Positions 35,653 through 45,345 of a stretch of DNA of 64,000 nucleotides are shown piece by piece. Below the pieces are notes generated by a model. It did not search any database and was not told the origin of the DNA. It saw only the letters and a list, made by a program, of their open reading frames with translations. The DNA comes from DYJE01 sp041660385 (GTDB lineage: Bacteria; Desulfobacterota; Desulfobacteria; Desulfobacterales; Desulfolunaceae): positions 4,519-68,518 of the forward strand of contig JBAZWJ010000031.1 of the NCBI GenBank assembly GCA_041660385.1, in the 5' to 3' direction. A program made the position numbers and the translations under genes. The first letter of the stretch is position 1; each line of letters opens with the position of its first letter.

Positions 35653-37119
35653 TTACGTTGTTCTGAATTTTAATAAAAATTTCCTGACCACTGTCTTTTC
35701 ATCTCTTGAAATAAAACCAAAAAACCAGATGATTGGAAGAAAAAGAAAGGTCAAACCCAGGTCATACAAAAGGGCGTTTACAAGCGTTTCTGGATGCACG
35801 ACAAGACTGAATCCATACAAGGCGATGGCGACTAAAAGCATGCCCCCCATTCGCCCCCACTCAAAAGGGATATAAAACAATTTTCTGCTCACAAAATGCA
35901 GAGTGACCACCTTAAACAACAAAGAGAAAAAAGTGGCTACGACGGCTCCCCAGCTACCATAGGTCGGTATCAAAGCGAAATTCAAGACCAGATTCACTCC
36001 ACACATGGCAAAATTGACATAGGTCCAGTATTCTGTTTTTTTTTGTACTAAAATACCAAATCCGACATGATTGTCCATGGCATAGATGACATAACTTAAA
36101 ACAATGACCGGGGCGTAGTAACCTGCTGCCCAGAATTCTGGGGTTGCCGCAATTTTGATCACGTCTTGAATCAGGATGGAAATCCCCAATCCTGTGAAAA
36201 CAAGAACAAACCAGAAATAAGTTGCGACACGTGCATAAATGTCAACCGGGGCTTTTTCCTGGTACAAGGCATAGCGCCGGGGCTCCCATATCTGCATAAA
36301 CGGAACACGGACAAAATAAAAAACGACATTTCCGAATTTATAGCCAAGACTGTAAATACCTGTTTCAGCGATGGAAAAAAACACTTTGATAAAGTACCTG
36401 TCCGAGGCATTGACAATAAGTGATGCAAGATTTGCAGGAATTATGGGGAGATTGAACCGCAACATGTTTTTGAATATAACCGATGAAAATAGGGTTCCGA
36501 CTTTCCATAACAACATCGGATAACAGACAATCGCAAAAAACGCAGCAGAAATAAAATTACTCCAGAACAGCCCCAAAACGCCCATCTTTAAATAAACGAT
36601 AAACAAAATATTCAAAGATAATGAAATAACAAGATTCAACAGGGAAATGACCAGGTATTTAATTGAGAACTCTTTAATTCTGAGATACGTATACATCAAA
36701 TGCGTGTGCTGACCAAAAAACAGACCCCCAAAGGCAAGGCAAAAATAAATCCATAGGCCTTTATCATCAAGGACAACGGCGGAAATATAGGGTGAGATCA
36801 GACATAATGCTCCGATAAAAACAAATGACATCCCTGAAACCGCCAGGCTTGCTGTACTGATAACCGTATTTCTATCTTTTGGGTCTTTAAATTCGTAATA
36901 AAAACGGTAGATCCCCCCCGCAATTCCCGTACTGATTATTATCCCGCATATTTCAATGGACAGACCCACCAGTTCGTTGATTCCATATCCTTCAGCCTTA
37001 AGATATAATGTATAAACAGGAATCATGATAAAACCGACCAGTCGGCTTAAGACCGTTCCAATAAAATAAACGCTCCCATGTTTAAATAATGTTTTAAGTT
37101 CTTTACCTAACGTTGCCAT
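35653..37119 (-). CDS. Polysaccharide flippase, Wzx-like
   Basis: 488 aa with 12-14 predicted membrane segments and no soluble domain. GSVYFIGTVLSRLVGFIMIP and the repeated SAFF/ASDRYFIKVFFSIAETGIY patterns are typical of the MATE-like Wzx / MOP superfamily that moves undecaprenyl-linked repeats across the inner membrane. Together with the polymerase-like gene at 38993 it implies a Wzx/Wzy-type route. Start: the ATG at 37119 gives the usual short cytoplasmic N-terminus (TLGKELKTLFKHGSVYF). Confidence 0.9.
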   Translation of the reverse strand: MATLGKELKTLFKHGSVYFIGTVLSRLVGFIMIPVYTLYLKAEGYGINELVGLSIEICGIIISTGIAGGIYRFYYEFKDPKDRNTVISTASLAVSGMSFVFIGALCLISPYISAVVLDDKGLWIYFCLAFGGLFFGQHTHLMYTYLRIKEFSIKYLVISLLNLVISLSLNILFIVYLKMGVLGLFWSNFISAAFFAIVCYPMLLWKVGTLFSSVIFKNMLRFNLPIIPANLASLIVNASDRYFIKVFFSIAETGIYSLGYKFGNVVFYFVRVPFMQIWEPRRYALYQEKAPVDIYARVATYFWFVLVFTGLGISILIQDVIKIAATPEFWAAGYYAPVIVLSYVIYAMDNHVGFGILVQKKTEYWTYVNFAMCGVNLVLNFALIPTYGSWGAVVATFFSLLFKVVTLHFVSRKLFYIPFEWGRMGGMLLVAIALYGFSLVVHPETLVNALLYDLGLTFLFLPIIWFFGFISRDEKTVVRKFLLKFRTT

Positions 37120-37188
37120 ATAAGTATTTTATTCCTGGCTTCTATTTGAAAAGTTCAAAAAGTGGGTTCACCCAATCAATTATCAGGG

Positions 37189-38970
37189 TCAAAAGTTATT
37201 CCGCTGATAGAATTGTTGTAAAAACAGTATCCGATGCAAATAATTCACCAAATACTGTTTTCGCTTCACTTTATTGAATATGGAGGATATCGTTTCATTA
37301 TCAAAGACTTCTGGAATATAATTCTTCCCAGCAAACAAATCCTTGAACGCATCCAGTCCTTTTTCATGTAAAAAATAATAATCTGCCTGGAACGGATAAT
37401 ACTTGATTAATCCTTGAGACGCTGAAGAAAGACGTGAACGAAACCGACCATATTTTTGATCCATTTTTTCCAGCGCCGTTTTTTCTCGATTATTGTAAGA
37501 ATCTTTGTATCGTACCTTCATCACATCCGGGAACTCTTTATTTAATAATGTGGTATAAATCAATCCTTTTCTGAGCTTCAAGTCCAGGCCAAATCCAAAA
37601 TCCATCAGATCATAATTGAAGCCCGGTTTAAATACATAGCAATAATTTTCCCGTGACAAATAAGATTCACTGACATAGCGGCGCAGTCTCCCTGACGCAT
37701 AGCATTGCTGACTCTTCGCAACACCATCGCAGGTTTCGTAACCGGCCAGGACGCCACTGTAAAATGATCGCATCAAGAGATCCAGCGACTGCCTGTCCAT
37801 GGAATGTGAAAAACTTTCGACAAACTGAACCGCCCCCCCGTATGTTTTCAAAAAACGTTTAAAATCAAAATCAATGTATATATACGCATAGTTAAAAAGA
37901 ATATCCATGTAAACACCATCATAGATAGCATTATATTGAGGATTCTCTTTAAAAAACCTTGAAAACAAAGGCGCATAAAAATACTGATTCACAACCGAAT
38001 GATTCTGCTGCTGACGTATCATTTGCGTCAGCCCTTCACGAAATGATGGGGATTGAATTATTTTCTTGGAAAAGAAAGCGGGCTCCCCCTTGAGTATGTT
38101 GCAGACCTTCGCTGCAATGGTTGTTTCATCACCAAAATCATAGGTTATTGTTTTTATTTTTTGTTTTCGGGCGATAAAGCAGGCAATGGCTCGTGAGTCC
38201 AGACCGCCGCTCAAAGGAATGACAGAGTGTGATTCAAGGGCATGCAGCTCGTCAATGGCGCGTTGCATTTTTTCGTTAAATACATTGATTGTGTCCTGGT
38301 CAAGAATCGCCTGTTCGCCTTCCTGTTTTGGCATCGACCAGTATGATTTCATTTCAATCGGAAAATGATCGGTTGTTGACCTTCTAAATACCGTAGCGGC
38401 AGGAAAACGTTTAATATCTTCAACCAGAGTACTGTTATCGAGAAAAAAGCCTGAGACAAGAATCTGGATCACACCGTTAATATCCTTATGCCGCTTGACC
38501 AAGCCGGAGTCCATAAGGCCTGAAACACTGGGGCCAAAAAGGAACATCTCCTTATCGTTGTGTGTATAACAGTTTTTACTGCCCATCCTGTCTGAAATAA
38601 TGAAGAGTTCACCGTTGCAATATATCACACACAAAAAAGAGCCTTCGATTGAAACCAGGCAATCCGGTCCTTGCGTCAGAAAAGCCGTTAGAATACGATT
38701 GATCATCTCCTCGGCCCAATACAGTTTCTTTTCTCCCTTGAATTTTCCATACCCTGAAAATCCGACCAAACAATTTTCCGATATTTTATGTGAAAGGTCC
38801 TTATTGTTTCCGTTTGCCCGACCTATCAACCCCAAAGTCATGTTATCATGTGTTAACACGCTTAACGAGTAATCGCTATTTTTTGGATCAACCATGCGCC
38901 GAAGGGTCTGTTCCCGGACATGTTTGTCGACTTGATTCTTGAAACTGAAAATACCTGTTAATCCAATCAT
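37189..38970 (-). CDS. Asparagine-synthase-like amidotransferase lacking the N-terminal Cys
   Basis: 593 aa in the asparagine synthetase B layout. The N-terminal Ntn region begins MIGLTGIFSF, whereas active enzymes start MCGI with Cys as the glutaminase nucleophile; here position 2 is Ile. The C-terminal synthetase has the PP-loop IPLSGGLDSRAIACF (about residues 250-264) that binds ATP, then TYDFGDETTIA. It therefore probably adenylates a carboxylate and couples it to free ammonia or an amine instead of splitting glutamine, as in beta-lactam synthetase. In a polysaccharide locus it could amidate uronic acids or join amino acids to sugars. Confidence 0.88.
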   Translation of the reverse strand: MIGLTGIFSFKNQVDKHVREQTLRRMVDPKNSDYSLSVLTHDNMTLGLIGRANGNNKDLSHKISENCLVGFSGYGKFKGEKKLYWAEEMINRILTAFLTQGPDCLVSIEGSFLCVIYCNGELFIISDRMGSKNCYTHNDKEMFLFGPSVSGLMDSGLVKRHKDINGVIQILVSGFFLDNSTLVEDIKRFPAATVFRRSTTDHFPIEMKSYWSMPKQEGEQAILDQDTINVFNEKMQRAIDELHALESHSVIPLSGGLDSRAIACFIARKQKIKTITYDFGDETTIAAKVCNILKGEPAFFSKKIIQSPSFREGLTQMIRQQQNHSVVNQYFYAPLFSRFFKENPQYNAIYDGVYMDILFNYAYIYIDFDFKRFLKTYGGAVQFVESFSHSMDRQSLDLLMRSFYSGVLAGYETCDGVAKSQQCYASGRLRRYVSESYLSRENYCYVFKPGFNYDLMDFGFGLDLKLRKGLIYTTLLNKEFPDVMKVRYKDSYNNREKTALEKMDQKYGRFRSRLSSASQGLIKYYPFQADYYFLHEKGLDAFKDLFAGKNYIPEVFDNETISSIFNKVKRKQYLVNYLHRILFLQQFYQRNNF

Positions 38971-38992
38971 TTACCTAACCTTTGCGATGCTA

Positions 38993-40249
38993 TTATGGGG
39001 TTGTTTGAAAATTCCGGGTTATAACCACCACAACCCCTGCAAGAAAATACCAGAAAAAAATATAAAGACTGTGTGAACCCATTCCCAAAACTAGCCGCAC
39101 AATCGTAGCAACAAGAACCGCTTTGCAGATATTGCCGACCATGGGGTCGTCTGTGTATTTTTTCATTAATGTGTGGGCTTTCAATACATAATTTTTTAAA
39201 AACTTATAACTTGCAATGACACCCAGGACGCCAAGATCTCCCATGAGTTCACCATACAGGTTATGGGCCCAGAGTCCCCATCCAAACCAGGCCCGCCGCG
39301 CAACAGGATAGCATCCGGGCCCAACGCCCAGAATGGGTCTGTTGAGCAACATCTGGAAGCCATGGCTAAGACCCGAAATACGTGAATTTGCGGATGAATC
39401 TGTACTACCAACAACCTTGACGCTTTTCATAAAACTTAAGTAATCTGGATTGATGATAACAATAACGGCAATGGCCACCAGCTCGTAAAACACCATCTTC
39501 AACTTATTGTCCGCAAATACGATCCAACAGACAAAAAAAGTGGCAAGACCGAAAAAACCGCCCTTTGAACCGCTCACCACGACCCCGGCAAGCAAAACGA
39601 TGAACAGGACAAAACCGAACAATTTTATTATCTTATTCCTGTGGCACGCCCCGACATACCAGGCCACAGCCAGGGCTTGATTGCACATATTGGCTAAGGC
39701 CACATGCCCTGAACCCATACCGGAATCTGCCACGGCATAGGTCATTCGTGAGCTTTCATCCATGGATTCAACCAAATTCCCTGACATGTAGTTGAATATT
39801 GCTTCGTAGGCAATGATGGATGTGAGCATACAAAAAACAATCAGCAACACTTCACAATCCTGAACTGAATCTGTAAGACAGACAACCATAATAAAAAAAA
39901 GAAAGATTTTTAAAAAATCGTTCATCCAGTTCCAGGACACCGAAAAATCCATGGCTTGCACCATAGAGAGCGTCATGACGCCAAACAGAATGCACATCCA
40001 TTTGATCACCATATCTTCCGTATAATCCATCCTGCTTATCTTACCGGATACAAAAATAAAAAGTATCACAAGAACCCCTACCAGCATTTCGATTCGATAC
40101 GTTGCAAGGGTTGGATAATACAGTCCGGGCCGAAGCATCATGATCATCAGATACGACACAACACCCCAGAATGGTCGTTTGAGCATGCCGACAAATGAAC
40201 AAAGGGCAAATATGGTCAAGATCAACCGGATCGACTCAGGAGAGGGCAT
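38993..40249 (-). CDS. O-antigen polymerase/ligase-like membrane protein
   Basis: 418 aa with about 11-12 membrane segments. A large loop (INPDYLSFMKSVKVVGSTDS to GPGCYPVARRAWFGWGLWAH) carries the Wzy/WaaL-type signature SRISGLSHGFQMLLNRPILG VG, and SGSKGGFFGLATF precedes it. The arrangement resembles the putative O-glycosylation ligase of exosortase loci (TIGR03097-like, from memory). It would polymerise or transfer the glycan in the periplasm. Start at 40249, with AAGGAGAGGGG upstream; it overlaps the aminotransferase gene by 14 bp. Confidence 0.82.
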   Translation of the reverse strand: MPSPESIRLILTIFALCSFVGMLKRPFWGVVSYLMIMMLRPGLYYPTLATYRIEMLVGVLVILFIFVSGKISRMDYTEDMVIKWMCILFGVMTLSMVQAMDFSVSWNWMNDFLKIFLFFIMVVCLTDSVQDCEVLLIVFCMLTSIIAYEAIFNYMSGNLVESMDESSRMTYAVADSGMGSGHVALANMCNQALAVAWYVGACHRNKIIKLFGFVLFIVLLAGVVVSGSKGGFFGLATFFVCWIVFADNKLKMVFYELVAIAVIVIINPDYLSFMKSVKVVGSTDSSANSRISGLSHGFQMLLNRPILGVGPGCYPVARRAWFGWGLWAHNLYGELMGDLGVLGVIASYKFLKNYVLKAHTLMKKYTDDPMVGNICKAVLVATIVRLVLGMGSHSLYIFFWYFLAGVVVVITRNFQTTP

Positions 40250-41534
40250 TTGAATTTCCCCTCTCCTTGGTGGCAAAGTCTTCTACACATCGGCAGAGTA
40301 ACTGGAACATCATGTCATTAAAATAAGGTTCGATAGGGATATGCACAAGTTTATCCCAGATATTTTCGGTTCTGGATAATGGACTGTCGGTCTTTTTATA
40401 ACCGTAATTTTTGATCAAATGAATGGGGGTGTAAAGATTCTGCAACTCAAAACCATGGTCTGCAAGGTGTTCTTTAAATTTATTCTGGGGATTGTTTGAG
40501 TCCAGTGAAATCATCACAGGATATTTTGTTGCGACATGCAGCGTGGCATCATGATGAACGATGTCCGCCGAAAGAATGATACAATCTGACAGTCTTGACA
40601 GAATCAAGGTATCAAGCGTTTTCTTCCGTTCCATCCTTATGTGCAGCATGGTGTCAAGTTTTTTAAGTTGTTTCAACCCGAGGGCGGCGTCAACATTACA
40701 CATCGAATAGATTGTCTCGTTTTTGCCATTCAGGTCTTTGAAACAAAACTTCAAAAAAGGGTAAAAAGGAAGTGTAAACCGCCGCCAGCGTCTGAATACA
40801 AGCCAGTAAACCGTCTTTCTGAACTTTTTCCAAACGGGTAACAGGCTTGTTAGGAGGCATTCAATCCTTTTGGCAAGGTCTTCATTGTCGGTGATCATCA
40901 ATCCGCCCCCGGTAGCTGTCATGGTTTTTCCCGGCCCGAAACTGATAATCCCGGCATCACCAAAAGTGCCCACAAGCTTTCCGTTCAGCCTGGCTCCGAA
41001 TGACTGGGCCGCATCATCTATTAATAAAATTTCAGAACGGATATTCCGTTTTATCAGCTCATTTTCAAGAACATCTATATGGCCGGGATTTCCAAACATA
41101 TGGGGGAATATAATGGCCTTCACCTCAGGATTGATTAGTGTGAGGATATGCTCGACATCCGGGTTGTAATCATCACCGATATCACAAAACACTATTGTCG
41201 CGCCGGAAGCAACAACTGCCTGTGCTACGGTTTCGCAACAATAGGACGGCATGATGACTTTGTCACCATCGCCAATGTTTCCTGCCCTTAGCGCTGCCAG
41301 AATGGCTTCACGACCGCTGTTAAAACCGAAAACATGGGGTTTCCCTGTTTTTTTCTTTATCTGTTCATACAGTTGTAAACACTTTTTCCCATGGACGATG
41401 CGGCCGGATAGTACACAAAAAAAAATGGCAAGATGCTCCGCCAGTCCCCAGGCTGGGACGCAATAAGGTACCTTGTAAAACTCTCTGAAGAACCGTCTGG
41501 TTCTATTTATTATTTTCTCAAAAAAGTATTTCAT
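40236..41534 (-). CDS. DegT/DnrJ/EryC1/StrS-family aminotransferase
   Basis: 432 aa. PLP-dependent sugar aminotransferase: FGFNSGREAILAALRAGNIG (phosphate-binding start), VIMPSYCCETVAQAVVASGA, EILLIDDAAQSFGARLNGK (Asp contacting the PLP ring), and ISFGPGKTMTATGGGLM with the Schiff-base Lys. It probably converts a 3- or 4-keto nucleotide sugar to an amino sugar. The N-terminus is slightly longer than usual. Its product could be the amine acylated by the GNAT, FemAB-like or Asn-synthase-like enzymes nearby. Confidence 0.9.
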   Translation of the reverse strand: MKYFFEKIINRTRRFFREFYKVPYCVPAWGLAEHLAIFFCVLSGRIVHGKKCLQLYEQIKKKTGKPHVFGFNSGREAILAALRAGNIGDGDKVIMPSYCCETVAQAVVASGATIVFCDIGDDYNPDVEHILTLINPEVKAIIFPHMFGNPGHIDVLENELIKRNIRSEILLIDDAAQSFGARLNGKLVGTFGDAGIISFGPGKTMTATGGGLMITDNEDLAKRIECLLTSLLPVWKKFRKTVYWLVFRRWRRFTLPFYPFLKFCFKDLNGKNETIYSMCNVDAALGLKQLKKLDTMLHIRMERKKTLDTLILSRLSDCIILSADIVHHDATLHVATKYPVMISLDSNNPQNKFKEHLADHGFELQNLYTPIHLIKNYGYKKTDSPLSRTENIWDKLVHIPIEPYFNDMMFQLLCRCVEDFATKERGNSNALS

Positions 41535-41559
41535 GGGGCTGAAAGCATCTGATTCATTA

Positions 41560-42591
41560 TCATGTCATTGATTTTAATTTTTTTACAAATGAATATATAC
41601 GATGGTGGAGGGGCCTGAGGATAAGTTTTCCTTTAAAACAAGGATAAACCTGCGGAGAAAAACGATGTTTGAAATGATAAAGCCCTGATTGTTCCAATGG
41701 CGAACCGTTCAATTCACCTTCAGATAAACCTCCAAAATTAAAGAGCGTGCATCCTTCCTTTTGATAATCTGTGATGGATGTCCATAAAATCAGGTCTGGA
41801 GCAGCCATTTTCAGCCCGGTGTCACTGGCTGAGCTTAACATATAATAGACCTGTTTGTTGAATGCCACGAAAAAAGCGCCTGCAACAACTTGATCATCAC
41901 TGTATGTTAGGTAAAGCCTGCCAAGTCCGGAATCAACCAGATGTTTCTGCATCCGGTTGTATATTGAGTTTTCTCCAGGTGCTGGGTATGGAATGCCCTG
42001 GCGCGTTTTTCTTTCGTATGTGTCCACAGCCAGTTGCCTGAATTTAAGAAGCTTGTCCAACCCCTTTTCGTTCACAACCCTCAGACCTTCTTTCTGGCCT
42101 TTTCTTATCAGGTTGCGCTTTTTGCTGTGGAGTTTTTCCCATAGTTCTTCTTCCGTTATCCCGATGTCGAGAACAAATTCCCACCTTCTGCTGCTTGAAA
42201 ACCCGATCTCAGGAATCACATCACTTTCACATGGAGTTCCGAATGAATTCATGGAGAGAACAACGATATTGTTATTCTTGCAGTACTTATGAATCTCGTA
42301 TGCCATCACTCTTGTATTGTCCGGGATACTGGCAGCCGCCATGCTTCCAAACGATAGAGAGCTGAAAAACCTGATACCCTTTTTTTTTTCGGTTAAAAGG
42401 CCGAACGAAACAGCAATAATGTTTTCGGATTTGTCTTTCAAACGAAAATATAAAGGTGTGGCAGAATTATTTTCAGCACTGTAACAACTCCAAGTGTAAG
42501 TATGAAGGCTGTTTCCATTTAATCGAATTACATCTTTGTCCCAGTCTTCAGGATTGACTTGAGTTGAGACAGACAGCTTATATAAAGTCAT
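41560..42591 (-). CDS. FemAB-like aminoacyl/acyl transferase
   Basis: 343 aa built from two GNAT-like halves. KLHSKKRNLIRKGQKEGLRV (basic stretch after the first half), YERKTRQGIPYPA, RLYLTYSDDQVVAGAFFVAF and APDLILWTSITDYQKEGCTL.FNFGG are typical of the FemAB/BioF2-like fold found in exosortase-type polysaccharide loci. FemAB enzymes transfer an amino acid from aminoacyl-tRNA; other members use acyl carriers. Its ATG overlaps the stop of the ATP-grasp gene by four bases, so the two are coupled and may act in sequence. Confidence 0.82.
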   Translation of the reverse strand: MTLYKLSVSTQVNPEDWDKDVIRLNGNSLHTYTWSCYSAENNSATPLYFRLKDKSENIIAVSFGLLTEKKKGIRFFSSLSFGSMAAASIPDNTRVMAYEIHKYCKNNNIVVLSMNSFGTPCESDVIPEIGFSSSRRWEFVLDIGITEEELWEKLHSKKRNLIRKGQKEGLRVVNEKGLDKLLKFRQLAVDTYERKTRQGIPYPAPGENSIYNRMQKHLVDSGLGRLYLTYSDDQVVAGAFFVAFNKQVYYMLSSASDTGLKMAAPDLILWTSITDYQKEGCTLFNFGGLSEGELNGSPLEQSGLYHFKHRFSPQVYPCFKGKLILRPLHHRIYSFVKKLKSMT

Positions 42592-43616
42592 TGAATTACG
42601 ATATTCTCTTGAGTTGCATTTACGAGGGATTCAACAATAATCTGTTCAAGCTCCAGTGATTTTTCAAGGGGCATATCGATGTTGTAGTTGTCCCTGTATA
42701 TAAAACTCGGATGTTCCTTGTATCCATAGTGGTGCCAGACCGGCGAAAACTCACTGATGAAAAATTTTCCGTTGCACTGCATAAGGTCGATGTTCAACCA
42801 CGTAGCGTTCAGATCTTTGGCAAGACGAAGGGAAAGATCCATGGCATCTTTTGGGACATATTCCCACACTCCGGTGCCGCCACCGTCAATATTCATCTTC
42901 CACATGGTTTTGTCAGCCTGATAACGCCAATGAGCCTCAACCACTTTGTTTTGGCCTGTAACGGTCTTCAGGTCTTTATCAATATGAAGAAATTTCTGAG
43001 CGAGAAGGGGTGAGGAAAAGAAAGGGTACAGCGAATTTTTACCTTTAATCAGCCAGTAATAAAATATACGTTTTCCCAGCATTTTTTTGAAGAAGTGCTT
43101 TAAAAAAGGAGCATTGAAAAAATCCATTTTGGACATTTTGTAATATCCCAGAAGATCTTCCCTGTTTTCAACCTTGAACACCTGCCCGCCCCCTGCTCCG
43201 TATCTGTTTTTCAGAACAAGGGGAAAGCCCAGTTTTTTCGATGCCTCATCCACTGATTTTTCGGAAAAAAGTGGAACGGTTTCAGGCACAGGATAATTAT
43301 GGTGTTTTAAAAAGAGAAACTGCCGGTATTTGTCGTTGTAGTATTTCACTGTTCCGGGATCGGGGTACATTTTCATATGTGGCCACATTTCATTCAGAAA
43401 AGTAAGGTTATCGTAAACTTCCTGAAGGGCCTGAGGATGGTTTGAAGAATGATTGAAAACCGGATAATGGATTAAAAAATCAGTGTCGCTGAAATCGTAG
43501 CTCAGCCACTCCTGATCCTTGAAATCCAATATTTTCACGTCAACATTGTTTTCTTTCAACACCTCAAGAAATCGTTCGAATCTGTAAGGTGATTTTATCA
43601 AAACAGCTTTCAGCAT
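42588..43616 (-). CDS. ATP-grasp ligase
   Basis: 342 aa. Pre-ATP-grasp domain (residues 1-95) followed by the ATP-grasp core: YNDKYRQFLFLKHHNYPVPE, FPLVLKNRYGAGGGQVFKV (Lys and the glycine-rich loop over ATP), TWLNIDLMQCNGKFFISEFS (metal ligands Asp/Glu). It forms an amide or peptide bond through an acyl-phosphate; RimK-like and D-Ala-ligase-like members join amino acids. Substrates are not evident. Coupled to the FemAB-like gene, it is one of four amide-forming enzymes in the locus. Confidence 0.85.
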   Translation of the reverse strand: MLKAVLIKSPYRFERFLEVLKENNVDVKILDFKDQEWLSYDFSDTDFLIHYPVFNHSSNHPQALQEVYDNLTFLNEMWPHMKMYPDPGTVKYYNDKYRQFLFLKHHNYPVPETVPLFSEKSVDEASKKLGFPLVLKNRYGAGGGQVFKVENREDLLGYYKMSKMDFFNAPFLKHFFKKMLGKRIFYYWLIKGKNSLYPFFSSPLLAQKFLHIDKDLKTVTGQNKVVEAHWRYQADKTMWKMNIDGGGTGVWEYVPKDAMDLSLRLAKDLNATWLNIDLMQCNGKFFISEFSPVWHHYGYKEHPSFIYRDNYNIDMPLEKSLELEQIIVESLVNATQENIVIQ

Positions 43617-43651
43617 GTGCTAATTCCTTCACTATTGAGCAATATTAAAGG

Positions 43652-44215
43652 TCATTTATTAGTAACAATAAAATCTTGACTACCTTTAAAGTTGATTATC
43701 TTCGCAGGGATTCCAACGGCCACAGCATTGTCAGGGAGATCTATCGTTACGACAGAATTTGCACCTATGGCCACATTATCTCCGATGGTTATGCCACCAA
43801 ATATTTTTGCTCCTGGGGCAATATAGACACGGTTACCAATGACGGGCGTTTTCTGAATTCCATTACGTCCTGCCTGACCTATCGTGTTTTCATTGGAAAT
43901 ATTACAGTATTCACCCATCACGGTTTTTGAACCAAGAATTATGCAGCCGAAATGACCAATGTACAATCCTTTACCGATTCGGGCTGTAAAAGGCAAATCA
44001 ATACCGGTCATTATTTCTACCATTTTTTTAAAAACAGTTAAAAAAGGCAGAATAATTCTCGGCCATATTTGGGATTTATTCTGATGGCACCATGATCCAG
44101 CACGGTAGACTATCGTTGCCCAGATCCCTTGCGTTAGTATAATCTTTTTTGTTTTAGATAAAAGTCCATCATTTTTTCTAAAATATCTTTTGATGTCTTC
44201 CCGAAGATAATCCAC
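43652..44215 (-). CDS. Hexapeptide-repeat acyltransferase, CysE-like
   Basis: 187 aa. The N-terminal helical part (YFRKNDGLLSKTKKIILTQG) is followed by left-handed beta-helix hexapeptide repeats (IGKGLYIGHFGCIILGSKTV, YIAPGAKIFGGITIGDNVAI) and the VNVPDNAV-like closing motif (VTIDLPDNAVAVGIPAKI). It resembles serine acetyltransferases but is shorter; in polysaccharide loci these usually acetylate a sugar hydroxyl or amine from acetyl-CoA. A conserved His in IGHFG fits the catalytic base. Lies 16 bp after the epimerase gene. Confidence 0.85.
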   Translation of the reverse strand: MDYLREDIKRYFRKNDGLLSKTKKIILTQGIWATIVYRAGSWCHQNKSQIWPRIILPFLTVFKKMVEIMTGIDLPFTARIGKGLYIGHFGCIILGSKTVMGEYCNISNENTIGQAGRNGIQKTPVIGNRVYIAPGAKIFGGITIGDNVAIGANSVVTIDLPDNAVAVGIPAKIINFKGSQDFIVTNK

Positions 44216-44231
44216 TCTGATATTCTCAATC

Positions 44232-45326
44232 TTAATTGATTTTTAAAATATTTTTTATTGACTCTACAACCCTGGTTGCCGTCTTGCCATCCCACAACTC
44301 CGGTATTGAATGCTTAACCGCTTCTGAATTTAAAATTTCATTCGATCGTTTTTCAAGATTGTCAACACGGCACAGTTCGTTGGTCCCTTGTGTTACTGTT
44401 ATTGGCCTCTCCGTGTTTCTCCGCATTGTGATACAGGGAATCCCCAGATAGGTTGTTTCTTCCTGAACCCCACCTGAATCGGTAATAACGATGCGGCAGT
44501 TGAATACTAAATTCATAAAATTAATATAATTTAACGGTTCGGTCAGAATAATGTTTCCTGTATGTTCAAGGGTCTCAATCAATTGGTGATGGATCAGGTT
44601 TTTTCTCGTTCTGGGATGAACCGGAAAAATCAGGGGTATACTTTCCGATATTCTCGACAAAATATGACACAGTGTTTTCAGTACATCCGGATTATCTACA
44701 TTTGAGGGGCGATGAAGCGTGATCAGCCCATATTTTTTATTTTCAAGATTGTATTTTTGATATGTATTCTGAGTTTCGATAATATCTCGCATCATCTCTA
44801 AGGAATCAATCATGATATTCCCAACCCTTATGATCCTCTTTTCGTCAATTCCTTCACGCAGAAGATTTTCATTGCCGTCCGGCGAAGGTGTCCAGAGGTA
44901 GTCGGCTATGGAATCCGTCACGATCCGATTAATTTCTTCTGGCATAGTTCTGTCAAATGATCTCAGACCGGCCTCAAGATGGGCAACAGGTATGCCCAGT
45001 TTCACAGCAGCGAGAGTTACAGCAACGGTGGAATTCACATCACCCACCACAACAATAAGATCAGGCTTGTCGTTCATGATCACCTTTTCGTAGGAAATCA
45101 TGACGTGACCGGTCTGTTCAGCGTGCGTCCCACTCCCAACACCAAGATGAATATGTGGCGCAGGCAGCTTTAGATCTGTGAAAAAAGCATCTGACATGTT
45201 GATATCATAATGCTGACCTGTATGAACGATACACGGCTCTGCCCAGGTTTCTTGCTTCAACGCATGAAAAAGTGGGGCAATTTTCATAAAATTAGGCCTT
45301 GCAGCCGCAATAAGATGAATCTTCAT
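44232..45326 (-). CDS. wecB: UDP-N-acetylglucosamine 2-epimerase (non-hydrolysing)
   Basis: 364 aa from the ATG at 45326, giving the family start MKIHLIAAARPNFMKIAPLF; the ATG four codons earlier is possible and both lack a clear ribosome site. Further motifs: HTGQHYDINMSDAFF, VVVGDVNSTVAVTLAA, HLEAGLRSFDRTMPEEINR, ITLHRPSNVD and ITDSGGVQEETTYLGIPCIT, including the Asp/Glu/His residues used for epimerisation. It interconverts UDP-GlcNAc and UDP-ManNAc, indicating that the polymer contains ManNAc or a derivative. It follows a GT4 gene closely. Confidence 0.93.
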   Translation of the reverse strand: MKIHLIAAARPNFMKIAPLFHALKQETWAEPCIVHTGQHYDINMSDAFFTDLKLPAPHIHLGVGSGTHAEQTGHVMISYEKVIMNDKPDLIVVVGDVNSTVAVTLAAVKLGIPVAHLEAGLRSFDRTMPEEINRIVTDSIADYLWTPSPDGNENLLREGIDEKRIIRVGNIMIDSLEMMRDIIETQNTYQKYNLENKKYGLITLHRPSNVDNPDVLKTLCHILSRISESIPLIFPVHPRTRKNLIHHQLIETLEHTGNIILTEPLNYINFMNLVFNCRIVITDSGGVQEETTYLGIPCITMRRNTERPITVTQGTNELCRVDNLEKRSNEILNSEAVKHSIPELWDGKTATRVVESIKNILKIN

Positions 45327-45345
45327 TTTAAATTCCATAATTTTA

